Under the pieces are notes generated by a model. It was not told the DNA's origin, did not search any database, and saw only the letters and a list, made by a program, of their open reading frames with translations. A program made the position numbers and the translations under genes. A stretch of DNA of 64,000 nt from Pseudobutyrivibrio sp. MD2005 (GTDB lineage: Bacteria; Bacillota; Clostridia; Lachnospirales; Lachnospiraceae): contig NZ_JHXE01000020.1 of NCBI RefSeq assembly GCF_000621865.1, positions 1 through 64,000 of the forward strand, given 5' to 3'. Below, piece by piece: positions 1 to 7,432 of the stretch; the stretch's first letter is position 1; every line of letters begins with the position of its first letter.

Positions 1-130
1 TTTATTCTTCTGATTAGCCACTTTTCCTCTGACTTGACTAATCTATTTCTCATTTATTATTTTGATTAGCCACTTTTCCTCTGACTTGGCTAATCTAATT
101 CTTGTTTATTCTTCTGATTAGCCAAATTAG
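1..130. repeat. 52-bp tandem repeat with internal inverted repeat
   Basis: Two full 52-bp units (1-52 and 53-104) and a partial third (105-130) follow head to tail and probably continue left of the window. Each unit holds GATTAGCCA followed 14 nt later by its complement. The second unit has TGGCTAATC, a perfect 9-bp stem. The first has TGACTAATC, where minus-strand RNA would keep a G-U pair. The third unit breaks off after the first half of the stem. Function unknown. There is no spacer diversity, so this is not a CRISPR array. Confidence 0.75.
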
Positions 131-205
131 AAAAAAGACTATAGAAATATGGCTTTTGACGACTTGATGAAAGAATTTAATTTAGAGCTCTTTGATGCAA
201 ACTGT

Positions 206-332
206 GCGAGACGGGGTGCGGGTGTCCAGTGGACACCTCTGCGGAGCAGAAGCACCGACCGAGCCGGCAGGCGAGACCTCGAACCTTCGAGGCCCGTATG
301 GGCTACGCGCTCGCCGGGATTAAGGAAACATC
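206..332. repeat. GC-rich 127-bp repeat, copy 1
   Basis: This GC-rich block recurs at 364-490 (offset 158) almost unchanged, and its central part recurs at 59915-59972. It contains several short hairpins, for example GTGTCC-agt-GGACAC and CCTCG-aacctt-CGAGG. It begins with GCGAGACGGGG, which resembles the 3' end of the tRNA-Gly gene at 608-680. The upstream bases 187-204 resemble the trailer of that tRNA with its hairpin removed. Base composition differs sharply from the AT-rich surroundings, so I read it as mobile or inserted DNA at a tRNA hotspot. Confidence 0.75.
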
Positions 333-363
333 CAAAATTAATTACACTTTAGATCCAATCTGC

Positions 364-490
364 GCGAGACGGGGTGCGGGTGTCCGGTGGACACCTCTGC
401 GGAGCAGAAGCACCGACCGAGCCGGCAGGCGAGACCTCGAACCTTCGAGGCCCGTATGGGCTACGCGCTCGACGGGATTAAGGAAACATC
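364..490. repeat. GC-rich 127-bp repeat, copy 2
   Basis: Second copy of the unit at 206-332. It starts with GCGCGAGACGGGG, matching 12 of the last bases of tRNA-Gly (minus-strand gene). The hairpin spacer is GGT instead of AGT, and a C-to-A change precedes the closing GGGATTAAGGAAACATC. That last segment runs directly into a hairpin (488-524) that also occurs beside the other tRNA-Gly gene at 63314. Confidence 0.75.
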
Positions 491-524
491 ACGATTTCTC
501 ATCGCAAGCTCGATAAATCGTGAT
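488..524. repeat. Small hairpin repeat (ATCACGATTT stem)
   Basis: ATCACGATTT at 488-497 pairs with AAATCGTGAT at 515-524. An inner ATCG/CGAT stem lies in the loop. Related sequences occur at 42952-42994, with its own extended stem after etfA, and at 63320-63349, where the right arm of the stem is lost. It is a dispersed short element of unknown role. Confidence 0.55.
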
Positions 525-548
525 AGGTCGTCCCGTCTCGATTGAAGT

Positions 549-610
549 GCTCTTTAATGCAAAAATGAGGCCATCCAAATGGATGACCTCATTTTTTGCA
601 TTAAAAGAGC
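549..610. terminator. Long trailer hairpin of tRNA-Gly
   Basis: GCTCTTTAATGC...GGCCATCC at 549-576 pairs almost perfectly with the complementary arm at 581-610, making a stem of nearly 30 bp around AAAT. It lies immediately 3' of the minus-strand tRNA-Gly gene and includes A/T runs on both sides, so it probably ends transcription. The same hairpin occurs at 61232-61294 and 63465-63527. Just beyond it, GTCCCGTCTCG (530-540) is the exact complement of tRNA bases 612-622. Confidence 0.7.
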
Positions 611-680
611 GCGAGACGGGACTCGAACCCGCGACCTCCACCTTGGCAAGGTGGCGCTCCACCAACTGAGCCACTCGCGC
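608..680 (-). tRNA. tRNA-Gly(GCC)
   Basis: Read on the minus strand this is a 73-nt tRNA. The 7-bp acceptor stem is GCGCGAG/CTCGCGC with discriminator U. There is a normal D arm, an anticodon stem CCACC/GGTGG around the loop TTGCCAA (anticodon GCC, glycine), and a T arm with loop TTCGAGT closed by GCGGG/CCCGT pairing. CCA is not encoded. An identical gene sits at 63525-63597, and its last 20 bases are repeated alone at 61292-61311, as expected for an integration target. Confidence 0.97.
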
Positions 681-777
681 AATTTGCTGGCTTTTCGAGC
701 TCCGCGAAGAAAAAACGGCAACTCGCTTTAACAGCTATATATCAATTTCAAATCGTCATTTCCTGACGACAATGGTT

Positions 778-806
778 ATTCTATATGAACTCAGCTCATA
801 AGTCAA
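778..806 (-). promoter_or_regulatory. Sigma-A promoter of tRNA-Gly
   Basis: On the minus strand, TTGACT (806-801) is followed after exactly 17 bp by TAGAAT (783-778), about 100 bp upstream of the tRNA. The second tRNA-Gly gene has the same arrangement and the same ACAATGGTTATT sequence next to its -10 box, which supports both. Confidence 0.7.
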
Positions 807-843
807 GGGATTTTTTTAAGTTGTAAGACTCAAAAAAATCCCT
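805..843. terminator. Hairpin terminator after the lipoprotein gene
   Basis: AAGGGATTTTTTT (805-817) pairs with AAAAAAATCCCTT (831-843). It lies downstream of the minus-strand lipoprotein gene 863-1399 and touches the -35 box of the tRNA-Gly promoter, so it insulates the two units. Confidence 0.6.
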
Positions 844-862
844 TTAATATTCTGAAAACTTT

Positions 863-1399
863 TTAGTTCAATGAGCTGTCATATTCGATAGAAATAAGGC
901 TTTCTCCATCAAATAAGAATACTAGAGTCATGCCGTCCTTTTCATACTTCATCGAGCTAGTGCCTTCTTCTGTAGCCTGGCCGTATGCTTCTACTATGTC
1001 TTCTCTTGAGCTAGAAAGATCGATGCCTTCGGCTGTAGCTACATTATCTGTCTTAAACAATACATAAAGTACTCTATCTACATCACCATCTGGATATGTC
1101 TGAATCTCAAAATCACTGTATGTGTAAAGCTTACCAATACCTTCGGCTGCACAGCTTGGAGACTCGAAATATTCCTGTGGTTCACCCAACTTTTCAATAA
1201 CAGGTGCCACATCTGAATCAACCGCAATATCCATTCCATCATAATTGAATACATATCCTGCTCCAGCAGCCTCGCTCTCGCCACTTGCATTTGAAGTATC
1301 TGTTGATTCAATTACCTTTGTGTCGTCTGAGCTGCCACATGCAACAACTGCAAATGACATAGCCATAATCATTCCTAATGCTATAATTCTTTTTTTCAT
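863..1399 (-). CDS. Putative secreted lipoprotein, function unknown
   Basis: 178-residue protein with a lipoprotein signal: MKKR, hydrophobic stretch, and lipobox VVAC (Cys about residue 21). A Ser/Thr/Gly-rich linker follows, then a single globular domain of about 125 residues in which the motif D-V-x-x-V-(I/V) may mark a small two-lobed fold. The start is set by AGAGAGGA 6-8 bases upstream. I do not recognise the family. It is probably anchored to the outer face of the membrane. The gene upstream encodes an envelope transglutaminase-like protein, and the 36-bp gap may keep the two in one transcript. Confidence 0.8.
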   Translation of the reverse strand: MKKRIIALGMIMAMSFAVVACGSSDDTKVIESTDTSNASGESEAAGAGYVFNYDGMDIAVDSDVAPVIEKLGEPQEYFESPSCAAEGIGKLYTYSDFEIQTYPDGDVDRVLYVLFKTDNVATAEGIDLSSSREDIVEAYGQATEEGTSSMKYEKDGMTLVFLFDGESLISIEYDSSLN

Positions 1400-1435
1400 T
1401 TTTTATCCTCTCTTTTCTATATAATAACTAGCATT

Positions 1436-2665
1436 TTACTGAATAGGTGGATACTTGCTAGGGTCATAGTTATGGGTATTCTTGTGACTATTTGAATATG
1501 CCCACAAGTCGGCATCATGCCAATAAAAGATTCTAGTGCCATCTAGCTGTAGGTTTGGATCGTAATGATACCAGCCCTCTCCAACATCAATGAGCAACCA
1601 GTAATGACCTCTGGTATCCCTAATCTTTTCAATCTCCATATTTTTAATGCCTAGACGATTAAGCATTACTTCTGCTGTCTTCTGCTTAACTGTGCAATCA
1701 CCTATGCGATTGTACATACCTTTATAGGCTGCCGAATACAAATCATCAATACCAGCACTTTCCGAATATGTAATATTATCTACCACCCAGTTGTAAACCG
1801 CCCTAGCCTGTTCCAACTGCGACATGTCGTCCTTAATGATTTCTGCAAGGATTTCATCAGCCATGGCATTGACTGTCTCTTCTGTGGCCGCGCTTATCTT
1901 GGCAGATACTATTTTGATTGTGGTGGACTTTTCTGTTACGTTACCCGCAGAATCTGTGGCTATATATTTAACAGGATATACACCTCTTTTATCTGAATTT
2001 ACTTCAGATGTGTCTACCTCAAGTGTAGGATTATCATCCTGATCATCTGTCACCACAATATTCTTCTTGTAGGAAATAGCATCACCCTGAGCAAATTGCA
2101 AAGGCTCAACACCTGCGATTTCTGGAGGTGTAACATCCTCTACCACTTCACAAGGAATAGACGCCTCTGATGAATTTCCAGCTTCATCAGTGACCACTAC
2201 TGTGATGTCAAAGCTTCCTTTTTTTGAAAAATCGTATTCATCCTTGAAATCTATCACACAATTTGAGACATCGTTAACTGATTCAACCAAATCTGCTGCT
2301 GTAGGAGCCTCTGCTGTGGTGTACATTTCAATAGAATCTTCTGTAAGAGAAAACTCTGGAGCCACTGTATCCTGCACATGCAACGTTGTTTTAAAAGTCT
2401 TTTCGCCGAAAACCGGAACCTTGCAAGTGATTTTAAGCGGATAATCCCCCACCTTGTTCAAATCATAGGTTGAGTCTTTTGTAAAAGAAGCAGTCTTTTC
2501 TTCCTTCTTCAAAAAATCCTGCACTGAACATTCAGCACTACCTGCCTCGATATAAACTTCCGAATATACCAAATCAGTTTTCTCATTATAATAGTATAGA
2601 CCACCTGCACAGAGCCCTGAGATTAGGCCTACAGCTAATAGTAGTATTATTATCTTCCTTTTCAT
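1436..2665 (-). CDS. Membrane-anchored Ig-like/transglutaminase-like protein
   Basis: About 409 residues. An N-terminal signal anchor (residues 5-25) is followed by two or three bacterial Ig-like domains with the recurring D-x-x-x-P-E and D-E/S-A-G-N-x-(S/T) pattern of cadherin/HYR-like modules. The C-terminal domain is transglutaminase-like. Its likely catalytic triad is Cys324 (in GDCTVK), His354 (in RGHYW) and Asp369 (in YHYDPN). The start is the ATG at 2665, preceded by AAAAGGGA; a longer in-frame reading begins 60 bases upstream without a good ribosome site. It probably acts on cell-envelope peptides outside the membrane; the substrate is unknown. Confidence 0.82.
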   Translation of the reverse strand: MKRKIIILLLAVGLISGLCAGGLYYYNEKTDLVYSEVYIEAGSAECSVQDFLKKEEKTASFTKDSTYDLNKVGDYPLKITCKVPVFGEKTFKTTLHVQDTVAPEFSLTEDSIEMYTTAEAPTAADLVESVNDVSNCVIDFKDEYDFSKKGSFDITVVVTDEAGNSSEASIPCEVVEDVTPPEIAGVEPLQFAQGDAISYKKNIVVTDDQDDNPTLEVDTSEVNSDKRGVYPVKYIATDSAGNVTEKSTTIKIVSAKISAATEETVNAMADEILAEIIKDDMSQLEQARAVYNWVVDNITYSESAGIDDLYSAAYKGMYNRIGDCTVKQKTAEVMLNRLGIKNMEIEKIRDTRGHYWLLIDVGEGWYHYDPNLQLDGTRIFYWHDADLWAYSNSHKNTHNYDPSKYPPIQ

Positions 2666-2779
2666 ATTTATATCCCTTTTCTCCGTCTCTAAATTATATC
2701 CTTTTTTATAAGAAAAACAAAGCATTAGTGCATGTTAGGATTTACAGCATCGAAGTTCGTTTTTTAGTTATCAATTTTA

Positions 2780-2810
2780 TTGATAGCGGGTAATAAAATC
2801 TAGGTATAAT
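2780..2810 (+). promoter_or_regulatory. Probable metQNI promoter
   Basis: TTGATA (2780-2785) and a perfect TATAAT (2805-2810) are separated by 19 bp, about 75 bases before metQ. No SAM riboswitch or T-box leader is visible in the short interval, which is unusual for a Firmicutes methionine transporter. Confidence 0.5.
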
Positions 2811-2882
2811 TAGAACCATTGAATTAGCATTATATGTGTGATAAAGTCTCAATTAATAAAGATAAAGCACAGGAGGAGACAT

Positions 2883-3749
2883 ATGAAAAAGAACAATTTA
2901 ACAAAGCTTTTAAGCTTATCACTAGCTTCTATAGTAACTGCAGGTGCATTAGTTGGATGCGGTAGCTCAGCAAACTCAGATAAGGCTGATAATGGCTCAG
3001 GGGCATCAGGAGATCTTGAGGTAATCAAAGTCGCAGCATCAGCTACACCACATGCCGAGATTCTTGAGCAGGCAAAGTCAGCCCTTGCTGAACAGGGATA
3101 TGATTTACAGATTCAGATTTTTGATGACTATGTACAGCCAAATGAAGTTGTAGAATCTGGCGATTTTGATGCAAATTACTTCCAGCACGTTCCTTATCTT
3201 GATAGTTTTAACGAGGAGCACGGCACCCACCTTGTAGATGCAGGCGACATCCATTATGAGCCATTCGGTATTTACCCTGGCACAAAGTCATCCCTCGATA
3301 ATTTAGCTGACGGCGATGTTATCGCTATCCCAAATGACACAACAAACGAAGCAAGAGCACTTCTTCTTCTTCAGGACAATGGCCTCCTTACATTAAAGGA
3401 TGGCGTTGGCTTAGAGGCTACTGTAAATGATATTACTGATAACCCTCTTAATCTTGAGTTCCAGGAGCTTGAGGCTGCACAGGTTGCAAGAGTTGTAAAC
3501 GAAGTTGCATTCGTTGTATTAAATGGTAACTACGCTCTTGAAGCTGGTTATTCAGTAGCTAAGGATTCTGTTGCATATGAATCTACTGATTCTGTTGCAG
3601 CTGAGACTTACGTTAACATCATCGCTGTTAAAGAAGGAAACGAAAATGACCCTAAGATTCAGGCTCTTGTTTCTGTTCTTAAGTCAGATGAAATCAAAAA
3701 ATATATCGAAGACACATATGATGGTGCTGTAGTTTTCTACGATAAATAA
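2883..3749 (+). CDS. metQ: Methionine ABC transporter substrate-binding lipoprotein
   Basis: 288-residue NlpA/MetQ family protein with a signal peptide and lipobox (A-L-V-G-C). The mature domain has family landmarks such as ATPHAEIL, F-D-D-Y-V-x-P-N, A-N-Y-F-Q-H-x-P-Y and IAIPNDTTNEARAL. It captures methionine (L or D) outside the cell and delivers it to MetNI. The start at 2883 is fixed by AGGAGGAGA; a longer frame from 2838 lacks this. It is the first gene of metQ-metN-metI. Confidence 0.95.
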   Translation: MKKNNLTKLLSLSLASIVTAGALVGCGSSANSDKADNGSGASGDLEVIKVAASATPHAEILEQAKSALAEQGYDLQIQIFDDYVQPNEVVESGDFDANYFQHVPYLDSFNEEHGTHLVDAGDIHYEPFGIYPGTKSSLDNLADGDVIAIPNDTTNEARALLLLQDNGLLTLKDGVGLEATVNDITDNPLNLEFQELEAAQVARVVNEVAFVVLNGNYALEAGYSVAKDSVAYESTDSVAAETYVNIIAVKEGNENDPKIQALVSVLKSDEIKKYIEDTYDGAVVFYDK

Positions 3750-3847
3750 GTCACACACTTGACCGAGAATTAAACAAATAGTAATCTTAATGAGTGTAGC
3801 TAGCAAGGCTGCACTCATTTCATTTAAACGATTATGTGGAGTAAAAT

Positions 3848-4867
3848 ATGAACGAAATTGTTGTAAAGAATCTTTCAAAAACATTCGATCAGAGTTCTGA
3901 AAAAGTTCATGCCCTAAAGGATATCAATCTCACTATCGAGACGGGTGATATTTACGGTATCATAGGTATGTCTGGAGCAGGTAAAAGTACTCTTGTCAGA
4001 TGTTTTAATTTCCTTGAAAAGCCTACCAGCGGAGAAGTTTGGATTGGCAATAAAAATCTTGGTTCCTTAAGCGAACAGGAGCTTAGAGCTGAACGTAGCG
4101 ATATTGCTATGATTTTCCAGAACTTCAACCTGCTTATGCAGAAAAATGTTTTAGATAATATCTGCTTCCCATTACGCCTACAAAAGGTCTCAAAAAGCGA
4201 AGCAAGAGCACGTGCAAAAGAACTACTAGAAGTCGTTGGGCTTTCAGACAAAGCAAAAGCTTATCCAGCTCAATTATCAGGTGGTCAGCGTCAGCGTGTT
4301 GCCATCGCAAGAGCACTAGCTAGCAATCCTAGAATCCTTCTATGTGACGAAGCTACTTCTGCCTTAGACCCACAGACTACCGCTTCTATCTTAGAGCTTC
4401 TAAAAGATATCAATCAAAAATTTGGCATTACAATCGTTGTTATCACACATCAGATGTCAGTAGTATCTGAGATTTGCAACAAGGTTGCCATCATTGAAAA
4501 AGGTCAGGTAGTTGAACATGGTTTAGTTGAAGATGTGTTTAATCATCCAAAATCTTCAGCTGCTAGAGAATTAATCTTGCGCGGCGACTCTACCAATAAT
4601 GGCGGTATTGTTGAAACACTCAATGGCGAACGCAAAATTCGTATTGTTTTCTCTGAGAATTCATCATATGAGCCTGTAATTGCAAATATGGTTTTAAAAT
4701 TCCAGACAGCGGTCAATATTCTTCGCGCTGACACCAAAAATGTTGGCGGCGTTGCAAAGGGTGAAATGATCCTAGGTCTTCCTGAAGACACAAACTTACA
4801 AGAAAACATTATCACTTTTCTCAAGGAGCGCGGTCTAGAAATCGAGGAGGTAACAGGCGATGTTTGA
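3848..4867 (+). CDS. metN: Methionine ABC transporter ATPase
   Basis: 339 residues. Walker A GMSGAGKST, Q-loop, signature LSGGQRQRVAIARAL and Walker B ILLCDEATSALDP are all intact. The C-terminal 100 residues (from about 240) form the NIL domain typical of MetN, which binds methionine and inhibits transport when the pool is high. It lies 98 bp after metQ and overlaps metI by 8 bases, implying translational coupling. Confidence 0.96.
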   Translation: MNEIVVKNLSKTFDQSSEKVHALKDINLTIETGDIYGIIGMSGAGKSTLVRCFNFLEKPTSGEVWIGNKNLGSLSEQELRAERSDIAMIFQNFNLLMQKNVLDNICFPLRLQKVSKSEARARAKELLEVVGLSDKAKAYPAQLSGGQRQRVAIARALASNPRILLCDEATSALDPQTTASILELLKDINQKFGITIVVITHQMSVVSEICNKVAIIEKGQVVEHGLVEDVFNHPKSSAARELILRGDSTNNGGIVETLNGERKIRIVFSENSSYEPVIANMVLKFQTAVNILRADTKNVGGVAKGEMILGLPEDTNLQENIITFLKERGLEIEEVTGDV

Positions 4868-5519
4868 TGAACAAGTTATTAATATGATTTTAGAAGGTAT
4901 CAGGGATACCCTTTACATGACTTTAGGCTCTACAATAGCTGCTTATATTTTCGGATTGCCTCTTGGTATATGCCTTAAAATCACTAGTTCAGACGGTTTG
5001 ACACCTAACAAAATAATCTATGGTATTTTAGATGTAATCTGCAATATTGTCAGATCAATACCATTCTTAATTCTACTTATATTGTTAATACCATTTACTC
5101 GACTTGTTGTTGGCAAAAGTTACGGTTCTACCGCTACTATCGTTCCACTAGTTTTCTGTGCAGCACCATACATTGCCAGAATGGTAGAATCTTCACTTAA
5201 CGAAGTTGATCCTGGTGTTATTGAAGCAGCCAAATCTATGGGAGCAAGCAACTGGGATATCGTATTTAAGGTTATGCTTGTAGAAGCCCGTACATCTCTT
5301 ATTGTGGGCGCTACTATCACAACAGGTAACATTCTAGGGTACTCTGCAATGTCAGGTACTGTAGGTGGTGGTGGATTAGGTGATATTGCTGTTCGCTATG
5401 GATACTACAGATGGCAGACTGATATTATGATTGTCACAGTTATTTTGTTGATTATTTTATTCCAAATCATACAAAACATTGGTATGAAAATTGCAAACAA
5501 TCTAGACAAACGTAAGTAA
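4860..5519 (+). CDS. metI: Methionine ABC transporter permease
   Basis: 219-residue integral membrane protein with five or so hydrophobic segments. The cytoplasmic coupling loop EAAKSMGASNWDIVFKVML is the EAA motif that docks onto MetN. The start codon lies inside the end of metN and uses the GAGGTAACAGGCG region as ribosome site. Last gene of the operon; a strong terminator follows 5 bp later. Confidence 0.95.
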   Translation: MFDEQVINMILEGIRDTLYMTLGSTIAAYIFGLPLGICLKITSSDGLTPNKIIYGILDVICNIVRSIPFLILLILLIPFTRLVVGKSYGSTATIVPLVFCAAPYIARMVESSLNEVDPGVIEAAKSMGASNWDIVFKVMLVEARTSLIVGATITTGNILGYSAMSGTVGGGGLGDIAVRYGYYRWQTDIMIVTVILLIILFQIIQNIGMKIANNLDKRK

Positions 5520-5524
5520 TATAA

Positions 5525-5565
5525 AAGCTGTAATTGATAAGTCCTTTGCTTATCAATTACAGCTT
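5525..5565 (+). terminator. metQNI terminator (also within the end of the convergent gene)
   Basis: AAGCTGTAATTGATAAG (5525-5541) pairs perfectly with CTTATCAATTACAGCTT (5549-5565), followed by CTTTTTT. The stop codon and last residues of the convergent gene 5557-6255 are encoded in this stem. Confidence 0.9.
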
Positions 5566-6255
5566 CTTTTTTATAAGTATGATATTTGAACAGACGCTAC
5601 TAATAAGTGAGCCCTTTACATATTCCAGGTATTCATCATAATCTATATAATATAGTTTTCCCCAGGATGATATTTTCACCATGGTCTTATGCACATCACT
5701 CGCATCATGAATAACAGCTATCGCATTTACGTAATGACTATTAGTGTATGTAACAGGAATGTATTCCCTAGTAACTGATTTATAGGAATATAATGTTATC
5801 TTCTTTCCCATCCGATACAAAGACCAAATGACAGGTATATCGTTATCTAACATCTCTTCCATTTTTTCCAGCATATCATCATGTCCATATCGCCCATTGT
5901 AGCAAGCCTTATAGCTCCCCTTTAGGCACTGGTTAATGTATCTGCAAATCTGCCATGGGGTTAACCCTAACGCATATTTTCCAAAGAACTGATGCATATA
6001 AAGCTTAGATAAAGGATTGCATTTCAAAAAACTCTCAATACGTTTCCCATATTCATCCTTATCAACCCTATTATTACCTGAAATATGATAACAAGCATCC
6101 AATGCAGCAATTATACCGCACCCTTGCCCTTTCACATTGCACCATGGCTTATCTGAAAACCACTCTTGATTTGATCCATTACCAATTACTCTTCCCTGCT
6201 CATTAACTATCTGTATGTACTGCCCCTTTAAACCAGCCACAATTATCGCCCCCAT
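5557..6255 (-). CDS. Papain-fold cysteine peptidase-like protein (tentative)
   Basis: 232 residues, no signal peptide, Cys- and Tyr-rich. Three islands look like a papain/C39-type site: GQGCGIIAALDACY (oxyanion Gln and nucleophile Cys at about residues 44-46), SHYVNAIAV (His near 173) and ISSWGKLYYID (Trp-Gly near 196). This order and spacing fit C39-like peptidases or acyltransferases, but overall similarity is not obvious and the assignment is inference. The C-terminal Lys-rich residues and stop codon are encoded by the metI terminator. The upstream region is the giant hairpin 6325-6934. The start codon lacks a strong ribosome site. Confidence 0.6.
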   Translation of the reverse strand: MGAIIVAGLKGQYIQIVNEQGRVIGNGSNQEWFSDKPWCNVKGQGCGIIAALDACYHISGNNRVDKDEYGKRIESFLKCNPLSKLYMHQFFGKYALGLTPWQICRYINQCLKGSYKACYNGRYGHDDMLEKMEEMLDNDIPVIWSLYRMGKKITLYSYKSVTREYIPVTYTNSHYVNAIAVIHDASDVHKTMVKISSWGKLYYIDYDEYLEYVKGSLISSVCSNIILIKKKL

Positions 6256-6324
6256 ATATCCAACTATTCTTTTTCTATTATACTAAATTTAAGGCAATAT
6301 TCATTTCCTATAAAGAAAAAATCC

Positions 6325-6934
6325 GTTACCATTCACAGTCTGTTTTGTAGGTACGCCCTCAACAAAGGCTGTGGCCTCCAGTATACACATGGCGCATTGC
6401 AAGAATATTGCGTTTTTCTAATGGGCCATTTATGCATCTTTATTTACATGTGTCTTTTGCAGGCCTGTACAATTTTGAAAAAGGTTTTTAGATGGCGGAC
6501 ACAAAACATAATATAAAGTGTACTTCTCAGACTGAGGGGAACTTGGTTGATTTTGGAGCGAGCCTAGTAACATAAAAGCAGGTTTTGCAATATATAAGCA
6601 TGCGCTGCCATGGACGGCAGCGCAAGTGGTCACTTAAAACACGATGTTGAATGTGCCACGGTGATTATATATGCAAAACCTGCTTTGTCATGTTACTTAG
6701 CAAGCGGAATATGAAACCAAGTCCCCTCAGTTTGAGAAGTACATATAAAACTTAAGTGTCCGCCACCTAAAAAACATTTTTCAAAATGGTTCATTCCGCA
6801 ACAAGACACATGTACAATGCATAAATTTGGCCCATAAGAAAAACAGCAATATTCGCAAAATCACGCCATATGTATACTGGAGGCCACAGCAGGGGTGAGG
6901 GCGTCATAAATGAATGTCAACTGTGAATGGTAAC
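6325..6934. repeat. Giant hairpin repeat, copy 1 (610 nt)
   Basis: The whole interval is an imperfect palindrome. Perfect 15-bp terminal inverted repeats (6325-6339 and 6920-6934) are followed inward by about 280-nt arms that pair along most of their length, with fixed internal loops. The arms close at 6577-6596/6666-6687 (AGCAGGTTTTGC with its complement). The central 70 nt contain a GC-rich hairpin GCGCTGCC/GGCAGCGC (6602-6623). A second copy lies at 20595-21209. Copy differences are often compensatory. No convincing reading frame is present. It may be a structured RNA gene or a fold-back mobile element. Confidence 0.85.
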
Positions 6935-6940
6935 AAAAAT

Positions 6941-6971
6941 CCCAGTGGCTAGACTAATTCTAACCACTGGG
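6941..6971 (-). terminator. Terminator of the 120-residue protein gene
   Basis: CCCAGTGG-c-TAG and CTA-a-CCACTGGG form a stem. On the minus strand it is followed by a T run (ATTTTTG), and then the giant hairpin starts at once. The second giant hairpin is bordered in the same way. Confidence 0.85.
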
Positions 6972-6985
6972 ACAATATTTCTTAA

Positions 6986-7348
6986 TTACGAATATAACTT
7001 CTTTACGTTTCCCTCTGCAATATCAGCTTCTTTTATCTGAAAATCGCCATTGAGGAAAGCTTCAAGCTGACCATATGTATTAATAGCCTTACCATTTACA
7101 AGAATAATAAATGGCTTTTGGCCTTCTGCATTTAATGTCATTCTATAATCAACTCTATCAAGTGCGTACTCAATTCCCATCTCATAAGATGTAAAGTAGC
7201 TATGCGCATTTCCTAATGTATGATCTGATGTAATCCAATATTCCTCGACCAAATTAATATTTGGTTCTATTAAAGTCATCTTTACGAATTTTTCTTCACT
7301 TTCTTCACGTAATAATCTGTATTCTTTATTAAGTGTTGTAAGTTCCAT
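6986..7348 (-). CDS. Conserved-looking small protein, function unknown
   Basis: 120 residues, soluble, acidic, no signal peptide or motif that I recognise. It has an alternating pattern suggestive of a small alpha/beta fold (L-V-E-E-Y-W-I-T, F-I-I-L-V-N-G-K-A-I). The ribosome site AAGAGGTGAA precedes the ATG at 7348, and a strong terminator follows, so it looks like a genuine single-gene unit. Confidence 0.7.
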   Translation of the reverse strand: MELTTLNKEYRLLREESEEKFVKMTLIEPNINLVEEYWITSDHTLGNAHSYFTSYEMGIEYALDRVDYRMTLNAEGQKPFIILVNGKAINTYGQLEAFLNGDFQIKEADIAEGNVKKLYS

Positions 7349-7432
7349 TTTTCACCTCTTATAATAACTGAGACCATAAAACAATGAAACTTTATCACGC
7401 TTTGCGTTATATGTCAATATATTATTAAATTA

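Noticed and set aside
1-130. CRISPR array
   Set aside because: Units are contiguous with no unique spacers.
149-352. Plus-strand reading frame beginning MAFDDLMKEF
   Set aside because: It runs from AT-rich sequence straight into the GC-rich repeat, has no good ribosome site, and most of its codons are the repeat. At best a truncated fragment.
2726-2882. SAM riboswitch or T-box before metQNI
   Set aside because: The interval is short and lacks the conserved motifs of either; only a sigma-A-like promoter is seen.
6430-6633. Reading frame within the giant hairpin copy 1
   Set aside because: Pairing, not codons, explains the conserved pattern; insertions between copies break the frame.
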